This document shows, one piece after another, positions 1 through 7,898 of a stretch of DNA of 64,000 nucleotides. The translations under genes were made by a program, and so were the position numbers. Source of the stretch: Streptomyces microflavus (lineage in GTDB: Bacteria; Actinomycetota; Actinomycetes; Streptomycetales; Streptomycetaceae); the NCBI RefSeq assembly GCF_014650075.1, contig NZ_BMUG01000003.1:248001-312000 (forward strand). Reading direction: 5' to 3'. The first letter of the stretch is position 1. Every line of letters begins with the position of its first letter. Below the pieces are notes generated by a model. The model was not told the DNA's origin, ran no database searches, and saw nothing but the letters and a program-made list of their open reading frames with translations.

Positions 1-108
1 CTTGAGATGGCGGTTGAGTTCCTTCTCCACCACCTCTTCCAGCGCGTACAGCAGCTGGGCGTCGGTCCACGCCTTCGAACTGCCGAGGTGGGGAGAGGTG
101 ATCGTCAC
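1..108 (-). CDS. Acyl-ACP desaturase, N-terminal fragment (runs off the window)
   Basis: Only the first 36 codons are present. The start is GTG at 108, with GGAG a few bases upstream. The visible N-terminus (MTITSPHLGSSKAW, then TDAQLLYALEEVVEKELNRH) resembles, from memory, the N-terminus of Streptomyces soluble acyl-ACP desaturases of the ferritin-like di-iron type, which introduce a double bond into acyl-ACP. No di-iron ligand lies in the visible part, so the call rests on N-terminal likeness only. The upstream region carries an inverted repeat that may be an operator. It is transcribed in the same direction as the upstream UvrA gene, but with 191 bp between them. Confidence 0.65.
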   Translation of the reverse strand, partial: MTITSPHLGSSKAWTDAQLLYALEEVVEKELNRHLK

Positions 109-142
109 GGGGAGCTCCTGGGGACGGGAGTGGGGACGGGAA

Positions 143-179
143 TTACCTACGGATTCGTAGGTTACGTGACCGTAGGTTA
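143..179 (-). promoter_or_regulatory. Inverted plus direct repeat, candidate operator of the desaturase gene
   Basis: TTACCTACG and CGTAGGTTA face each other around GATT at 143-164 (one mismatch in the arms). CGTAGGTTA occurs again at 171-179. The repeats lie 35-71 bp upstream of the GTG start of the desaturase gene, where a promoter is expected. Short symmetric sites of this kind are typical for TetR-type regulators of fatty-acid desaturation, but the regulator is not in the window and the assignment is inference. Confidence 0.45.
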
Positions 180-299
180 AGGCGACGGTAAGGGCTAAGC
201 CAAGCCCGTCCCCGCGGGCACCCGATTACGTACCGTTATGCGTGCAGCTCACGGCGGAATTCGGCGGGCCTCAGGAGGTCTCCGGCGGGTCTTCGCAGG

Positions 300-2597
300 T
301 CAGCGGCGCCCCTTGGGCAGGACCGTGTCGAGGCCCAGATCCCGGCGAAGGTATCTGGCGGTAACCGAGGCGCGGTCCGCCAGCAGCCCTTCCGGCGTTC
401 CCTCGAAGACCAGCTCGCCGCCGTTCCTCCCGCCGTCGGGACCGAGGTCGATCACCCAGTCCGCCCGCTTGAGCACCTCCAGGTTGTGTTCCACGCAGAT
501 CACCGTGTTCCCCGCGTCGACCAGCCGGTCCAGCAGATCCACCAGCGCCCCCGTGTCGGCCAGGTGCAGCCCGGTCGTCGGCTCGTCCAGGACGTACACG
601 CTGGAGGTGCGGTGCAGCTGGGTGGCGAGCTTGATCCGCTGGCGCTCACCGCCGGAGAGCGTGCTGAGCGGCTGCCCGAGCGTGAGGTAGGTGAGGCCGA
701 CCTCGTCGAGCGTGCGCAGCTTCCGCAGCAGTGCGCGGTCCTCGAACAGCCCGACCGCCTGGGCCGCCGTCATCTCCAGCACGTCGACGATGGACCGGCC
801 GCCGACCCGGTGGGTCAGCACGTCGTCGTGGAACCGGCGGCCCTCGCACTCCTGGCACGTGGTGGTGACCGGGTCCATGAACGCCAGGTCGGTGGAGATC
901 ACCCCGCGGCCCGAGCAACCCGGGCAGGCGCCCGCGGAGTTGAAGCTGAACAGCCCCGCGTCGACACCGTTCTCCCGGGCGAAGACCTTGCGGATGGTGT
1001 CCAGTGCGCCGATGTACGAGGCCGGGGTCGAGCGGGAGGAGGCGGTGATCGCACTCTGGTCGACGACCACCGCCTGCGGGTGGGCCGCCGTGAACACCTC
1101 CGAGACCAGCGTCGACTTGCCCGAACCCGCCACACCGGTCACCACGGTCAGCACGCCGGTGGGGAACGACACGTCCAGCCCCTTGAGGTTGTGCAGATCG
1201 GCTCCCCGGACCGGGAGACGGCCGGTGGGGGAGCGGAACTCGCCCTTGAGCGGGGTGCGTCGGCGCAGGCACCGCCCGGTGAGCGTGTCCGCCTCGCGCA
1301 GCCGGTCGAACGGCCCCTCGAAGACCACATGCCCGCCCTCCGCCCCGGCGCGCGGCCCCATGTCGACGATGTGGTCCGCGACCGCCATCACATCCGGGTC
1401 GTGCTCGACGACCAGCACCGTGTTGCCCTTGTCCCGCAGCCGCACCAGCAGATCGCCGAGCCGCCCGACGTCACGCGGATGGAGCCCGACGCTGGGCTCG
1501 TCGAAGACGAAGGTCAGCCCGGTCAGCGAACTCCCCAGGTGCCGCACCATCTTGAGCCGCTGCCCCTCACCGCCCGAGAGGGTGGTCGTCTCCCGGTCCA
1601 GACTGAGGTAGCCGAGCCCGATCCCCACGAGCCGCTCCAGCCGCTCGCGGGCCGCCGCCGCGATCGGGCCGCCCACCGGATCGTCGATCCTGGCCAGCAC
1701 ACCGACGAGATCGGCGACCTCCATCCGCCCGTAGTCGGCGGGCGAGAGCCCGTCGACGCGGGTGGCGAGCGCCGCCGCGTTCAGCCGCGCCCCACCGCAG
1801 GAGGCACAGACCCGCTCGACGGTGAACCGGTCGGCCGCCGCACGCCGCTTGTCCGACAGCGACGCCGTGTCGCGCTTGAGGTAGAGCCGCTCGAACCGCG
1901 TAACCACCCCCTCGAACCGCATGTCCGCCGAGCCCGTGCGCAAATCGAGCCGGACGGTGAACCCGGATCCGTACAGCAGGAGTTGACGTTCCTCCTCGCT
2001 GTACGCGGAGAGCGGCAGATCGTTGTCGAACCGCCCCGACCCGCCGTACAGGCTCCACTCCCAGCTGCCCACCGAGAGGCCGGGCAGCAGCAGCGCCCCC
2101 TCGTTGAGCGACTTCGACCAGTCCACCGCCCGGTCCAGGTCGAGCCGGACCGTCCGCCCCACTCCGTCGCACCCGGGGCACATGCCCGCCGGGTCGTTGA
2201 AGGAGTACGCGGTCGCCCCGCCGGCGCTCGGAGTGCCGTACCGGGAGAACAGCACCCGCAGCACCGACCAGATGTCCGTCGCCGTGCCCACGGTCGAGCG
2301 GACGTTGCCGCCCAGCGGCTTCTGGTCGATGACGACGGCCACGGACAGGTCCTCCATGGACTCGGCCCGCGGCCGCTCGTACTTCGGCAGCCGGTTCCGC
2401 AGGAACGAGGTGAAGGTCTCGTTCAGCTGCCGCTGGGACTCCACGGCGATCGTGTCGAAGACGACGGACGACTTCCCCGAACCGGAGACCCCGGTGAAGA
2501 CGGTGATCCGCCCCTTCGGAAGGGTGAGGGAGACATCGCGCAGGTTGTTCTCGTGCGCCCCGGTGATGACGATTCCGCGCTCGGTGCTGTGATCCAT
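300..2597 (-). CDS. uvrA2: Class II UvrA-like ABC excinuclease subunit (UvrA2/DrrC type)
   Basis: A 765-residue protein with the duplicated ABC architecture of UvrA. It has a first Walker A GVSGSGKS at about residues 36-43, a CPGC zinc-finger half near 140, CASCGG near 265, and signature LSGGEGQR near 340. A second Walker A GVAGSGKS, second zinc cysteines (CPGC, CQEC) and LSGGERQR follow, then a DEPTTGLH Walker B. Canonical UvrA is about 940-1000 residues. The shorter length fits class II UvrA proteins, which lack the UvrB-binding insertion and include DrrC-type drug-resistance proteins. The role is therefore DNA-lesion or DNA-bound-drug recognition, not necessarily classical excision repair. 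The ATG at 2597 sits 7 nt after a TAGCGT -10 element without a Shine-Dalgarno sequence, so the mRNA is probably leaderless. Confidence 0.88.
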   Translation of the reverse strand: MDHSTERGIVITGAHENNLRDVSLTLPKGRITVFTGVSGSGKSSVVFDTIAVESQRQLNETFTSFLRNRLPKYERPRAESMEDLSVAVVIDQKPLGGNVRSTVGTATDIWSVLRVLFSRYGTPSAGGATAYSFNDPAGMCPGCDGVGRTVRLDLDRAVDWSKSLNEGALLLPGLSVGSWEWSLYGGSGRFDNDLPLSAYSEEERQLLLYGSGFTVRLDLRTGSADMRFEGVVTRFERLYLKRDTASLSDKRRAAADRFTVERVCASCGGARLNAAALATRVDGLSPADYGRMEVADLVGVLARIDDPVGGPIAAAARERLERLVGIGLGYLSLDRETTTLSGGEGQRLKMVRHLGSSLTGLTFVFDEPSVGLHPRDVGRLGDLLVRLRDKGNTVLVVEHDPDVMAVADHIVDMGPRAGAEGGHVVFEGPFDRLREADTLTGRCLRRRTPLKGEFRSPTGRLPVRGADLHNLKGLDVSFPTGVLTVVTGVAGSGKSTLVSEVFTAAHPQAVVVDQSAITASSRSTPASYIGALDTIRKVFARENGVDAGLFSFNSAGACPGCSGRGVISTDLAFMDPVTTTCQECEGRRFHDDVLTHRVGGRSIVDVLEMTAAQAVGLFEDRALLRKLRTLDEVGLTYLTLGQPLSTLSGGERQRIKLATQLHRTSSVYVLDEPTTGLHLADTGALVDLLDRLVDAGNTVICVEHNLEVLKRADWVIDLGPDGGRNGGELVFEGTPEGLLADRASVTARYLRRDLGLDTVLPKGRR

Positions 2598-2604
2598 GGC
2601 GACG

Positions 2605-2627
2605 ACGCTAGGCGGGATACCCGACAG
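2605..2627 (-). promoter_or_regulatory. RecA-NDp/PafBC-like promoter of the UvrA2 gene (partial match)
   Basis: Read on the minus strand: CTGTCGGGT, an 8-nt spacer, then TAGCGT, with 7 nt to the ATG. The DNA-damage promoter consensus is TTGTCRGTG-N8-TAN3T. Here 6 of 9 upstream bases match, the spacer length is exact, and TAN3T is complete. The overlapping GACAG-CTGTC inverted repeat (2623-2635) is a second possible protein site. Confidence 0.45.
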
Positions 2628-2663
2628 CTTCTGTCGCCTTTTCCGTGGATCTTCCCCGGCCGC

Positions 2664-4295
2664 TCACCTCCCCGCCCGGACCTCCTCCGCCGAGGTGTCC
2701 CGCAGCTCCCCGTCCAGCCGCAGCCACCGGGTCACCCCGATCGACTCCAGGAACGGTACGTCGTGGCTCGCCACGATCAGCGCCCCCTCGTACGCGTCGA
2801 GGGCCTCGGTCAGCCGTCGTACGCTCGCGAGATCGAGGCTGTTCGTCGGCTCGTCGAGCAGCAGCAGCCGGGGTGCCGGATCCGCGAGCAGCAGCATGGC
2901 CAGCGTCGCCCGGAAGCGCTCCCCGCCCGACAGCGTCCCGGCCGGATGGTCGGCGGCTCCCCCCTTGAAGAGGAAGCGCGCGAGCCGGGCCCGGACACCG
3001 TTGTCCGTCAGCCCCGTGGCCGACCGCTTCACGTTCTCCGTCACCGACAGCGCGTCGTCCAGCGTGTCCAGCCGCTGCGGGAGGAAGCCCGTCGGCAGCA
3101 GCGTCGTGGCCTCCCCGGAGAGCGGGGCCAGCTCGCCCGCGATGGTCCGCAGCAGCGCGGTCTTGCCCGCTCCGTTGCGCCCGGTCAGCGCGATCCGCTC
3201 GGGCCCGCGCACCGTTAACTCCCCGCGCAGCGGCGGCCCGTAGGGCGGTACCGGGTCACGCAGGAGGATCACCTCGGTCCCCGGATGCACCCGCGTCGTC
3301 GGCAGCTCGATCCGGATCTCCTCGTCCTCGCGCACCGCCAGCTCCGCCTCACCGAGCCGCTCCCTGGCCTCCGCCAGCCGCTCGGTGTGCAGGATGCGGT
3401 GCTTGCCGGCCGACTCCTGGGCGGACCGTTTGCGCTGGCCCATCACCACCTTGGGCTCCCGCTTGGTGTCCCACATCTTCTGTCCGTACCGCCTGCGCCG
3501 GGCCAACTTCATGTGAGCCTCGGCCAGTTCGCGCTTCTGCCGCTGCACATCGGACTCGGCGGCCCGCACCATGCGCTGCGCCGCCTCCTGCTCGACCGCG
3601 AGCGCCTCCTCGTACGCCGACAGGTTTCCGCCGTACCAGGTGACCGAGCCGTCCCGCAGATCCGCGATCCGGTCGACCCGCTCCAGCAGCTCCCGGTCGT
3701 GGCTGACCACGAGCAGCGCCCCGGTCCAGGCGTCGACCGCGTCGTGCAGCCGCCCGCGGGCGACCGTGTCCAGGCTGTTCGTCGGCTCGTCCAGCAGCAG
3801 CACCCCCGGGCGGGCCAGCAGCAGGGCCGCCAGCCGCAGGAGCACGCACTCGCCGCCGGACATCTCCCCGGCGGTGCGGTCCAGCCCGATGCGCCCGAGG
3901 CCGAGCCCGTCCAGGGTCGCGCGGGCGCGCTGCTCGACGTCCCAGTCGTCGCCGATCACCGCGAAGAGCTCCTCGCGTACGTCACCCGCCTCGACGGCGT
4001 CGATCGCTGCGCGCCGGTCCGCGATCCCCAGCACCTGATCGACCCGCAGCGCGGTGTCCAGGGTCACGGTCTGCGGCAGGTACCCGAGTCCGCCGCGGGT
4101 CCTGATCTGCCCCTCCAGCGGGGCGAGTTCACCGGCGATCAGCCGCAACAGGGTGGATTTGCCGCACCCGTTGAGCCCGATGAGCCCGGTACGGCCGGGG
4201 CCCACGGCGAGGTCGAAGCCGGAGAGGACCTCGGTGCCGTCGGGCCAGGAGAAGGAGAGGGAGGTACAGCTGATATGGGTGTCGGACGTAGACAT
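2664..4295 (-). CDS. ABC-F family ATPase (ribosome-protection type)
   Basis: Two ABC ATPase domains with no membrane segment. Domain 1 has Walker A GLNGCGKST, signature MSGGE and DEPTNSLD. Domain 2 has GRNGAGKTA, signature LSGGERFR and DEPTNSLD. They are joined by a basic, Gln/Arg-rich linker of the type that reaches the ribosomal peptidyl-transferase centre in ABC-F proteins. The start is placed at ATG 4295 (GGGAG upstream), not at an in-frame codon at 4373, giving 543 residues. A promoter and a 14-codon leader ORF lie upstream, suggesting antibiotic-sensing attenuation. Substrate specificity cannot be read from the sequence; macrolide, lincosamide or pleuromutilin protection is typical for the family. 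The UvrA2 gene starts 66 bp downstream but appears to have its own promoter. Confidence 0.88.
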   Translation of the reverse strand: MSTSDTHISCTSLSFSWPDGTEVLSGFDLAVGPGRTGLIGLNGCGKSTLLRLIAGELAPLEGQIRTRGGLGYLPQTVTLDTALRVDQVLGIADRRAAIDAVEAGDVREELFAVIGDDWDVEQRARATLDGLGLGRIGLDRTAGEMSGGECVLLRLAALLLARPGVLLLDEPTNSLDTVARGRLHDAVDAWTGALLVVSHDRELLERVDRIADLRDGSVTWYGGNLSAYEEALAVEQEAAQRMVRAAESDVQRQKRELAEAHMKLARRRRYGQKMWDTKREPKVVMGQRKRSAQESAGKHRILHTERLAEARERLGEAELAVREDEEIRIELPTTRVHPGTEVILLRDPVPPYGPPLRGELTVRGPERIALTGRNGAGKTALLRTIAGELAPLSGEATTLLPTGFLPQRLDTLDDALSVTENVKRSATGLTDNGVRARLARFLFKGGAADHPAGTLSGGERFRATLAMLLLADPAPRLLLLDEPTNSLDLASVRRLTEALDAYEGALIVASHDVPFLESIGVTRWLRLDGELRDTSAEEVRAGR

Positions 4296-4409
4296 ACGGA
4301 TCTCCCGGGTACGTCGGGGAACGAGCTGAGGACGGCTGACGAGCTGAGATCGCACACGGGCGCCTTCGGCCACGACGGGGCGCGGCGGCGCTGCACGGTG
4401 CAGGGGACC

Positions 4410-4454
4410 TCAGATCAGCAACGTCCTTCTCCGATCCGACGACAACAGGAACAT
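4410..4454 (-). CDS. 14-residue leader peptide upstream of the ABC-F gene
   Basis: ATG at 4454 opens MFLLSSDRRRTLLI followed by TGA, ending 114 nt before the ABC-F start. There is no Shine-Dalgarno sequence. A TACCTT -10 hexamer lies 4-9 nt upstream, so the message probably begins at or next to the start codon and the peptide is translated leaderless. Three consecutive Arg codons (CGG AGA AGG) are plausible drug- or starvation-sensitive stall sites. Ribosome-mediated attenuation by short upstream ORFs is known for actinobacterial ABC-F genes. That this peptide acts in this way is inference from position and composition. Confidence 0.6.
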   Translation of the reverse strand: MFLLSSDRRRTLLI

Positions 4455-4458
4455 CACG

Positions 4459-4488
4459 AAGGTAGAACCGGGGCGCACGTCCCGGCAA
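4459..4488 (-). promoter_or_regulatory. Promoter of the leader/ABC-F transcript
   Basis: Minus strand: -35 TTGCCG (4483-4488), 18-bp spacer, -10 TACCTT (4459-4464), a vegetative-sigma-like pair. The predicted transcription start falls at the GTG/ATG of the leader peptide. Confidence 0.55.
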
Positions 4489-4530
4489 CGGGTTTTTACG
4501 GCTGCAGTGCGGAGGAGCCGTGCCGCCTGG

Positions 4531-4947
4531 TCAGCAGGTACCGCCGAGCAGATCGGTCAGGTTCCGGTCCAGCTCCAGATAGCGGTACTCGTCGCCCACC
4601 GGCACCAGCTCCTGCGCCCGCTCCAGGAAGCGGCGCAGCTCCGCCGTGCGTACGTGGACCATGGCGATGCCCTCGGCCGCGTGGAACTCCAGCACCGTCC
4701 GCTCGTACCCGAACGGCCTGACCCGGACGTCGCCCTCCCCGGCGGGAGTGTCGACCCCCGCGGTCAGCAGCTCGCGGGAGAACTCCCAGGACACCTCGGT
4801 CCCCTCCAGGGTCGCCGGGGCCGGGAACGCCATCCGCACGGCGAAGGGGTCCTTGCGGTCGTACTGCAGAGTGGCGGGCAGGGTTTCCATCCGCGGTGCG
4901 GACGCGACCATGCGGGCCTGCACGGACTGCTCGATAACGCTGGACAA
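4531..4947 (-). CDS. SsgA family sporulation/cell-division regulator (SALP)
   Basis: A 138-residue SsgA-like protein. Recognisable family stretches include LQYDRKDPFAVRMAFP, VSWEFSRELL, GDVRVRPFGYERTVLEFH and a C-terminal LRRFLERAQELVPVG. SsgA-like proteins occur only in morphologically complex actinomycetes and steer septum placement and cell-wall remodelling, SsgB with FtsZ being the best known. The start is put at TTG 4947, preceded by GGGAG. The alternative at 5022 would add 25 residues unlike the family. Which SALP subtype it is cannot be fixed by eye. It ends close to the ABC-F leader promoter, so it is likely a monocistronic unit. Confidence 0.85.
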   Translation of the reverse strand: MSSVIEQSVQARMVASAPRMETLPATLQYDRKDPFAVRMAFPAPATLEGTEVSWEFSRELLTAGVDTPAGEGDVRVRPFGYERTVLEFHAAEGIAMVHVRTAELRRFLERAQELVPVGDEYRYLELDRNLTDLLGGTC

Positions 4948-5174
4948 GACCTGCTCCCTCTCGCGGCTGGGTGAACGGTTCCCGGCATTGGAGTAGACGA
5001 CGGAACGCGTCGATCCGTGCACCGGCGGGTGGCGTGAGCTGCGTCACCGCCCACGCCCCGCCCCTCCTCCGCACTTCCCCGCACCCCGCCCTCCTGCCCG
5101 CTTCTCGGCCGCGCATCCTGACCGGCATGCGCTCCGGCCAGGGACAAGGCCGGGGAGAGCGTGGTCCGACCGGT

Positions 5175-5477
5175 CTACCGGCCGGGCAACTCCTGCTTGA
5201 ACGGGGCAAGTTCGGGGGCGGTCCTGGTCGCGATGAATTCGGTGATCCGGTAGGCGCAGACCCCGTGCGCGGCGAAGGGGTCGGCCGCGGCGATCTCCTC
5301 GATCCGCTGCCGGTCGTCCCCGACGGCGAGGATCACCCCGCCGTCGCGGGGGTTCTTGCGGCCGGATGCGATGAAGGCGCCCGCCGCGTAATTCTCGTCG
5401 AGCCAGGCGATGTGCTCCCGCATCAGCGCGTCCGCGCGTTCGACCGGGGCCGTGTAGGTCAATTCGAGTACGAACAT
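5175..5477 (-). CDS. YciI family protein
   Basis: A 100-residue single-domain alpha+beta protein with the YciI/ferredoxin-like pattern: an N-terminal strand MFVLELTYTAPVE, R-x2-H-x2-WL (REHIAWLDENYAAG), SGRKNPRDGGVILA and DPF (ADPFAAHGV). The His-Asp pair (His21 with the Asp of ADPF) resembles the putative active site of the family, whose substrates are unknown in most cases. Length is normal. It is divergent from the endonuclease V gene, with 53 bp between the starts. Confidence 0.85.
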   Translation of the reverse strand: MFVLELTYTAPVERADALMREHIAWLDENYAAGAFIASGRKNPRDGGVILAVGDDRQRIEEIAAADPFAAHGVCAYRITEFIATRTAPELAPFKQELPGR

Positions 5478-5530
5478 GATCGCCAGGCTACGGGACCGGG
5501 GGTGGACCGAAACCGCCTAAGCTGCTGGTC

Positions 5531-6223
5531 ATGACTACGCAGCCCACCCCCGCCCATGAGACCCCCGCAGACGAAGCCGAGGGCCGGGCGATCCAGGACC
5601 GCCTGCGCGGCCTGGTGGTGCTGGACGAGCCGGGTCCGCCGCCCGGAACCGGCCGGGTGACCGGGGTCGACGTGGCGTACGACGACGAGAAGGACGTGGT
5701 CGTCGCGGCGGCCGTGGTGCTGGACGCCGAGACGCTGGAGACCGTGGACGAGGCCACCGCCGTCGGGAAGATCACCTTCCCCTACGTTCCCGGGCTGCTG
5801 GCCTTCCGCGAGATGCCCACCGTGCTGGAGGCCCTGGAGTCGCTGGGCGTCGACCCAGGCGTCGTCATCTGCGACGGCTACGGCCTCGCCCACCCGCGCC
5901 GCTTCGGGCTCGCCAGCCACCTGGGCGTGCTCACCGGGCTGCCGGTGATCGGCGTCGGCAAGAACCCGTTCACCTTTTCGTACGAAGCCCCCGGCCCCCG
6001 GCGCGGTGACTTCTCCCCGCTGGTGGACGGCGAAGAGGTGGTGGGCCGGGCGCTGCGCACCCAGGAGAACACCAACCCGGTCTTCGTCTCCGTCGGCCAC
6101 CGGATCAGCCTCGACAACGCCTGCGCGCACACCCTGCGCCTGGCCCGCCGCTTCCGCCAGCCCGAGAGCACCCGCCGGGCGGACGCCCTGTGCCGGCAGA
6201 CCCTGCGGGAGGCGACCGCCTGA
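5531..6223 (+). CDS. nfi: Endonuclease V (deoxyinosine 3'-endonuclease)
   Basis: A 230-residue protein with the endonuclease V core: GVDVAYDD (catalytic Asp47), FPYVPGLLAFRE (wedge motif with Tyr85, Glu94), CDGYGLAHPRRFGLASHLGV (Asp115), and VGKNPF. The family cleaves the second phosphodiester bond 3' to deoxyinosine, and in some cases inosine in RNA. Metal-binding residues equivalent to E. coli Asp43, Glu89 and Asp110 are present. A TAAGCT -10-like hexamer lies 7 nt before the ATG and there is no Shine-Dalgarno sequence, so translation is probably leaderless. A small membrane-protein gene follows. Confidence 0.93.
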   Translation: MTTQPTPAHETPADEAEGRAIQDRLRGLVVLDEPGPPPGTGRVTGVDVAYDDEKDVVVAAAVVLDAETLETVDEATAVGKITFPYVPGLLAFREMPTVLEALESLGVDPGVVICDGYGLAHPRRFGLASHLGVLTGLPVIGVGKNPFTFSYEAPGPRRGDFSPLVDGEEVVGRALRTQENTNPVFVSVGHRISLDNACAHTLRLARRFRQPESTRRADALCRQTLREATA

Positions 6224-6301
6224 GGGGCACCGCTTTCGGCCGGATTCGAATGAGTATCTGTACGGATGGCGTAAAGCGATCTTGCTGGGCAGGCTGAACA
6301 C

Positions 6302-6445
6302 ATGAACGCCACTCGCACAGCCGTCCGCACCGCGCCCCTCGACCCCGCCCAGCGCCGCATGGCCCTCGGTATGGCCCTCGGCGGGGTCGTCGGCCTCGTC
6401 TGGCTGGGCGCGATGCTCTACACGCTGGCCAGCTGGATCTTCTAG
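6302..6445 (+). CDS. Small single-pass membrane protein, unknown function
   Basis: A 47-residue ORF downstream of nfi. It has a hydrophilic N-terminus of about 20 residues with three Arg, then one hydrophobic segment (about residues 22-46, MALGMALGGVVGLVWLGAML) reaching nearly to the C-terminus. No strong Shine-Dalgarno sequence is visible. Codon usage is the strongly G/C-ending type of its neighbours, which supports coding. Function cannot be inferred. Confidence 0.6.
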   Translation: MNATRTAVRTAPLDPAQRRMALGMALGGVVGLVWLGAMLYTLASWIF

Positions 6446-6470
6446 AGCGCCGCCCCGGCCCGGTACTCCT

Positions 6471-7661
6471 TCACCGCACCGACGCCACCCGGAACCGCAG
6501 CCCCGCCGCCGTCAGGCGCTCCAGCAGGGCATCGCCCATCGCCGTCGCCGTGGTGACCTGGCCGGAGGTCTCCGGGAGCTTGTCCAGGGCGAGGCACAGG
6601 GCCGACTCGGCGAGGATCTTCGCCGTCTCGTCGTAGCCCGGATCGCCGCCGGACACCTCGGTGAAGACCCGCCGGCCGCCGCCCTCCCCGACGAAGCGGA
6701 TGGTGAACCAGCTCCGCTTGCGGCGCTCCGCGTCCGGCCCCTGCCCCGCCTCGTACCGCCCCATGAGCCACTCCCGTACGCCTTCGATCTGCGCGGCGGC
6801 GACCAGCGCACCCACCGCCACCGGGCCGCCGAGGGCCATCGGCAGGGTCTTGACCGAGGCGAAGTGGCGGTAGCGGAAATCGGGGCCGTACCGCTCCAGC
6901 GCCCGTGCGGAGCGGCCCACGATCGCCGGGTCCACGGTCGGCAGCGGCAGCGCCCAGGTGCCCGTGGCCCCGTTGAAGTGCGGAGAGCCCGCCGGGGTGC
7001 GGACCCGGCGGCCCACCTGGCGGGGCTCGTGCAGCCGCCGCTCCCGGGCGGCCCGCAGCATCTGCGGCCCGCGTCCCATCGCGGTGAGCGCCGAGGCGAA
7101 CGTACCGCCGGAGAAGACGGCGTTGCTGCGGACGAAGCCGTCGACGGTCAGGGGCACGTCCTCCGGCAGCTGCTTGACCGTGAAGTACGCCCCGAGGTCA
7201 TGGGGTACGGAGTCGAAGCCGCAGGCGTGCACGATACGGGCGCCGGTCTCCCGGGCCCGCGCGTCGTGGCGCACGAAGGTCCGGTCGATGAACTCGGCCT
7301 CGCCGGTGAGGTCGAGGTAGTCCGTCCCCGCCTCGGCACAGGCCGCGACGAGCTTCTCGCCGTACAGGATGTACGGGCCCACCGTGGTGGCCACCACCCG
7401 TGCGGAGGAGGCGAGTTCGCGCAGCGCGTCCTCGTCGTCCGCGTCGGTCTCCAGCAACGGCAGCCCGGCGCAGCCCGGTTCGATCGCGGTGAGCCGTCTC
7501 CGCAGCCGCTCCAGCTTGGCGCGGCTGCGGCCGGCCAGGGCCCAGCGCAGCCCTTCGGGGGCGTGCGCCGCCAGGTACTCCGCCGTGAGCACCCCCACGA
7601 AGCCGGTGGCACCGAAAAGGACGACGTCCAGGGGGCGTGCCGCCCCGTTCTGGCTGTTCAC
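6471..7661 (-). CDS. Saccharopine dehydrogenase-like NAD(P)-binding oxidoreductase (trans-acting enoyl reductase type)
   Basis: 396 residues. The N-terminal Rossmann motif is VVLFGATGFVGVLTAEYL (about residues 13-30), followed by LAGRSRAKLERLRRRL and ATTVGPYILYGEKLV. These are the hallmarks of the saccharopine dehydrogenase-like family that includes mycobacterial trans-acting enoyl reductases. HACGFDSVPHDLGAYF is the second conserved block. The start is GTG 7661 behind GGAGG. It is divergent from the acyl-CoA utilisation genes starting at 7899. The role is probably reduction of an acyl or lipid intermediate; true saccharopine dehydrogenase activity is unlikely. Confidence 0.8.
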   Translation of the reverse strand: MNSQNGAARPLDVVLFGATGFVGVLTAEYLAAHAPEGLRWALAGRSRAKLERLRRRLTAIEPGCAGLPLLETDADDEDALRELASSARVVATTVGPYILYGEKLVAACAEAGTDYLDLTGEAEFIDRTFVRHDARARETGARIVHACGFDSVPHDLGAYFTVKQLPEDVPLTVDGFVRSNAVFSGGTFASALTAMGRGPQMLRAARERRLHEPRQVGRRVRTPAGSPHFNGATGTWALPLPTVDPAIVGRSARALERYGPDFRYRHFASVKTLPMALGGPVAVGALVAAAQIEGVREWLMGRYEAGQGPDAERRKRSWFTIRFVGEGGGRRVFTEVSGGDPGYDETAKILAESALCLALDKLPETSGQVTTATAMGDALLERLTAAGLRFRVASVR

Positions 7662-7898
7662 GAGTACCTCCGGGCACGGGGACGGGTGGAGACGTGGCAG
7701 GCAGGCTAGCGGAGGGGTCCGGCCGGTGTGCGGCCGGGCGGGGCGTCCTGCCCGCGCCTGGGAGGCCGGGCCGGGATGCGAGAGGATCGCGGGGGAGAAA
7801 CTAAGCGCTTGCTCGGCCCGGGGGGTTGTGCCGGGCGGGGCACGTTCTTAGCATCGTTGATGTTACATCGGTTGTGTCACACCCCTGGGGGCTCACAG

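Noticed and set aside
486..3218. 910-codon plus-strand frame opposite UvrA2 and ABC-F
   Set aside because: Shadow of two ABC ATPase genes; no motif, compositional bias of an antisense frame.
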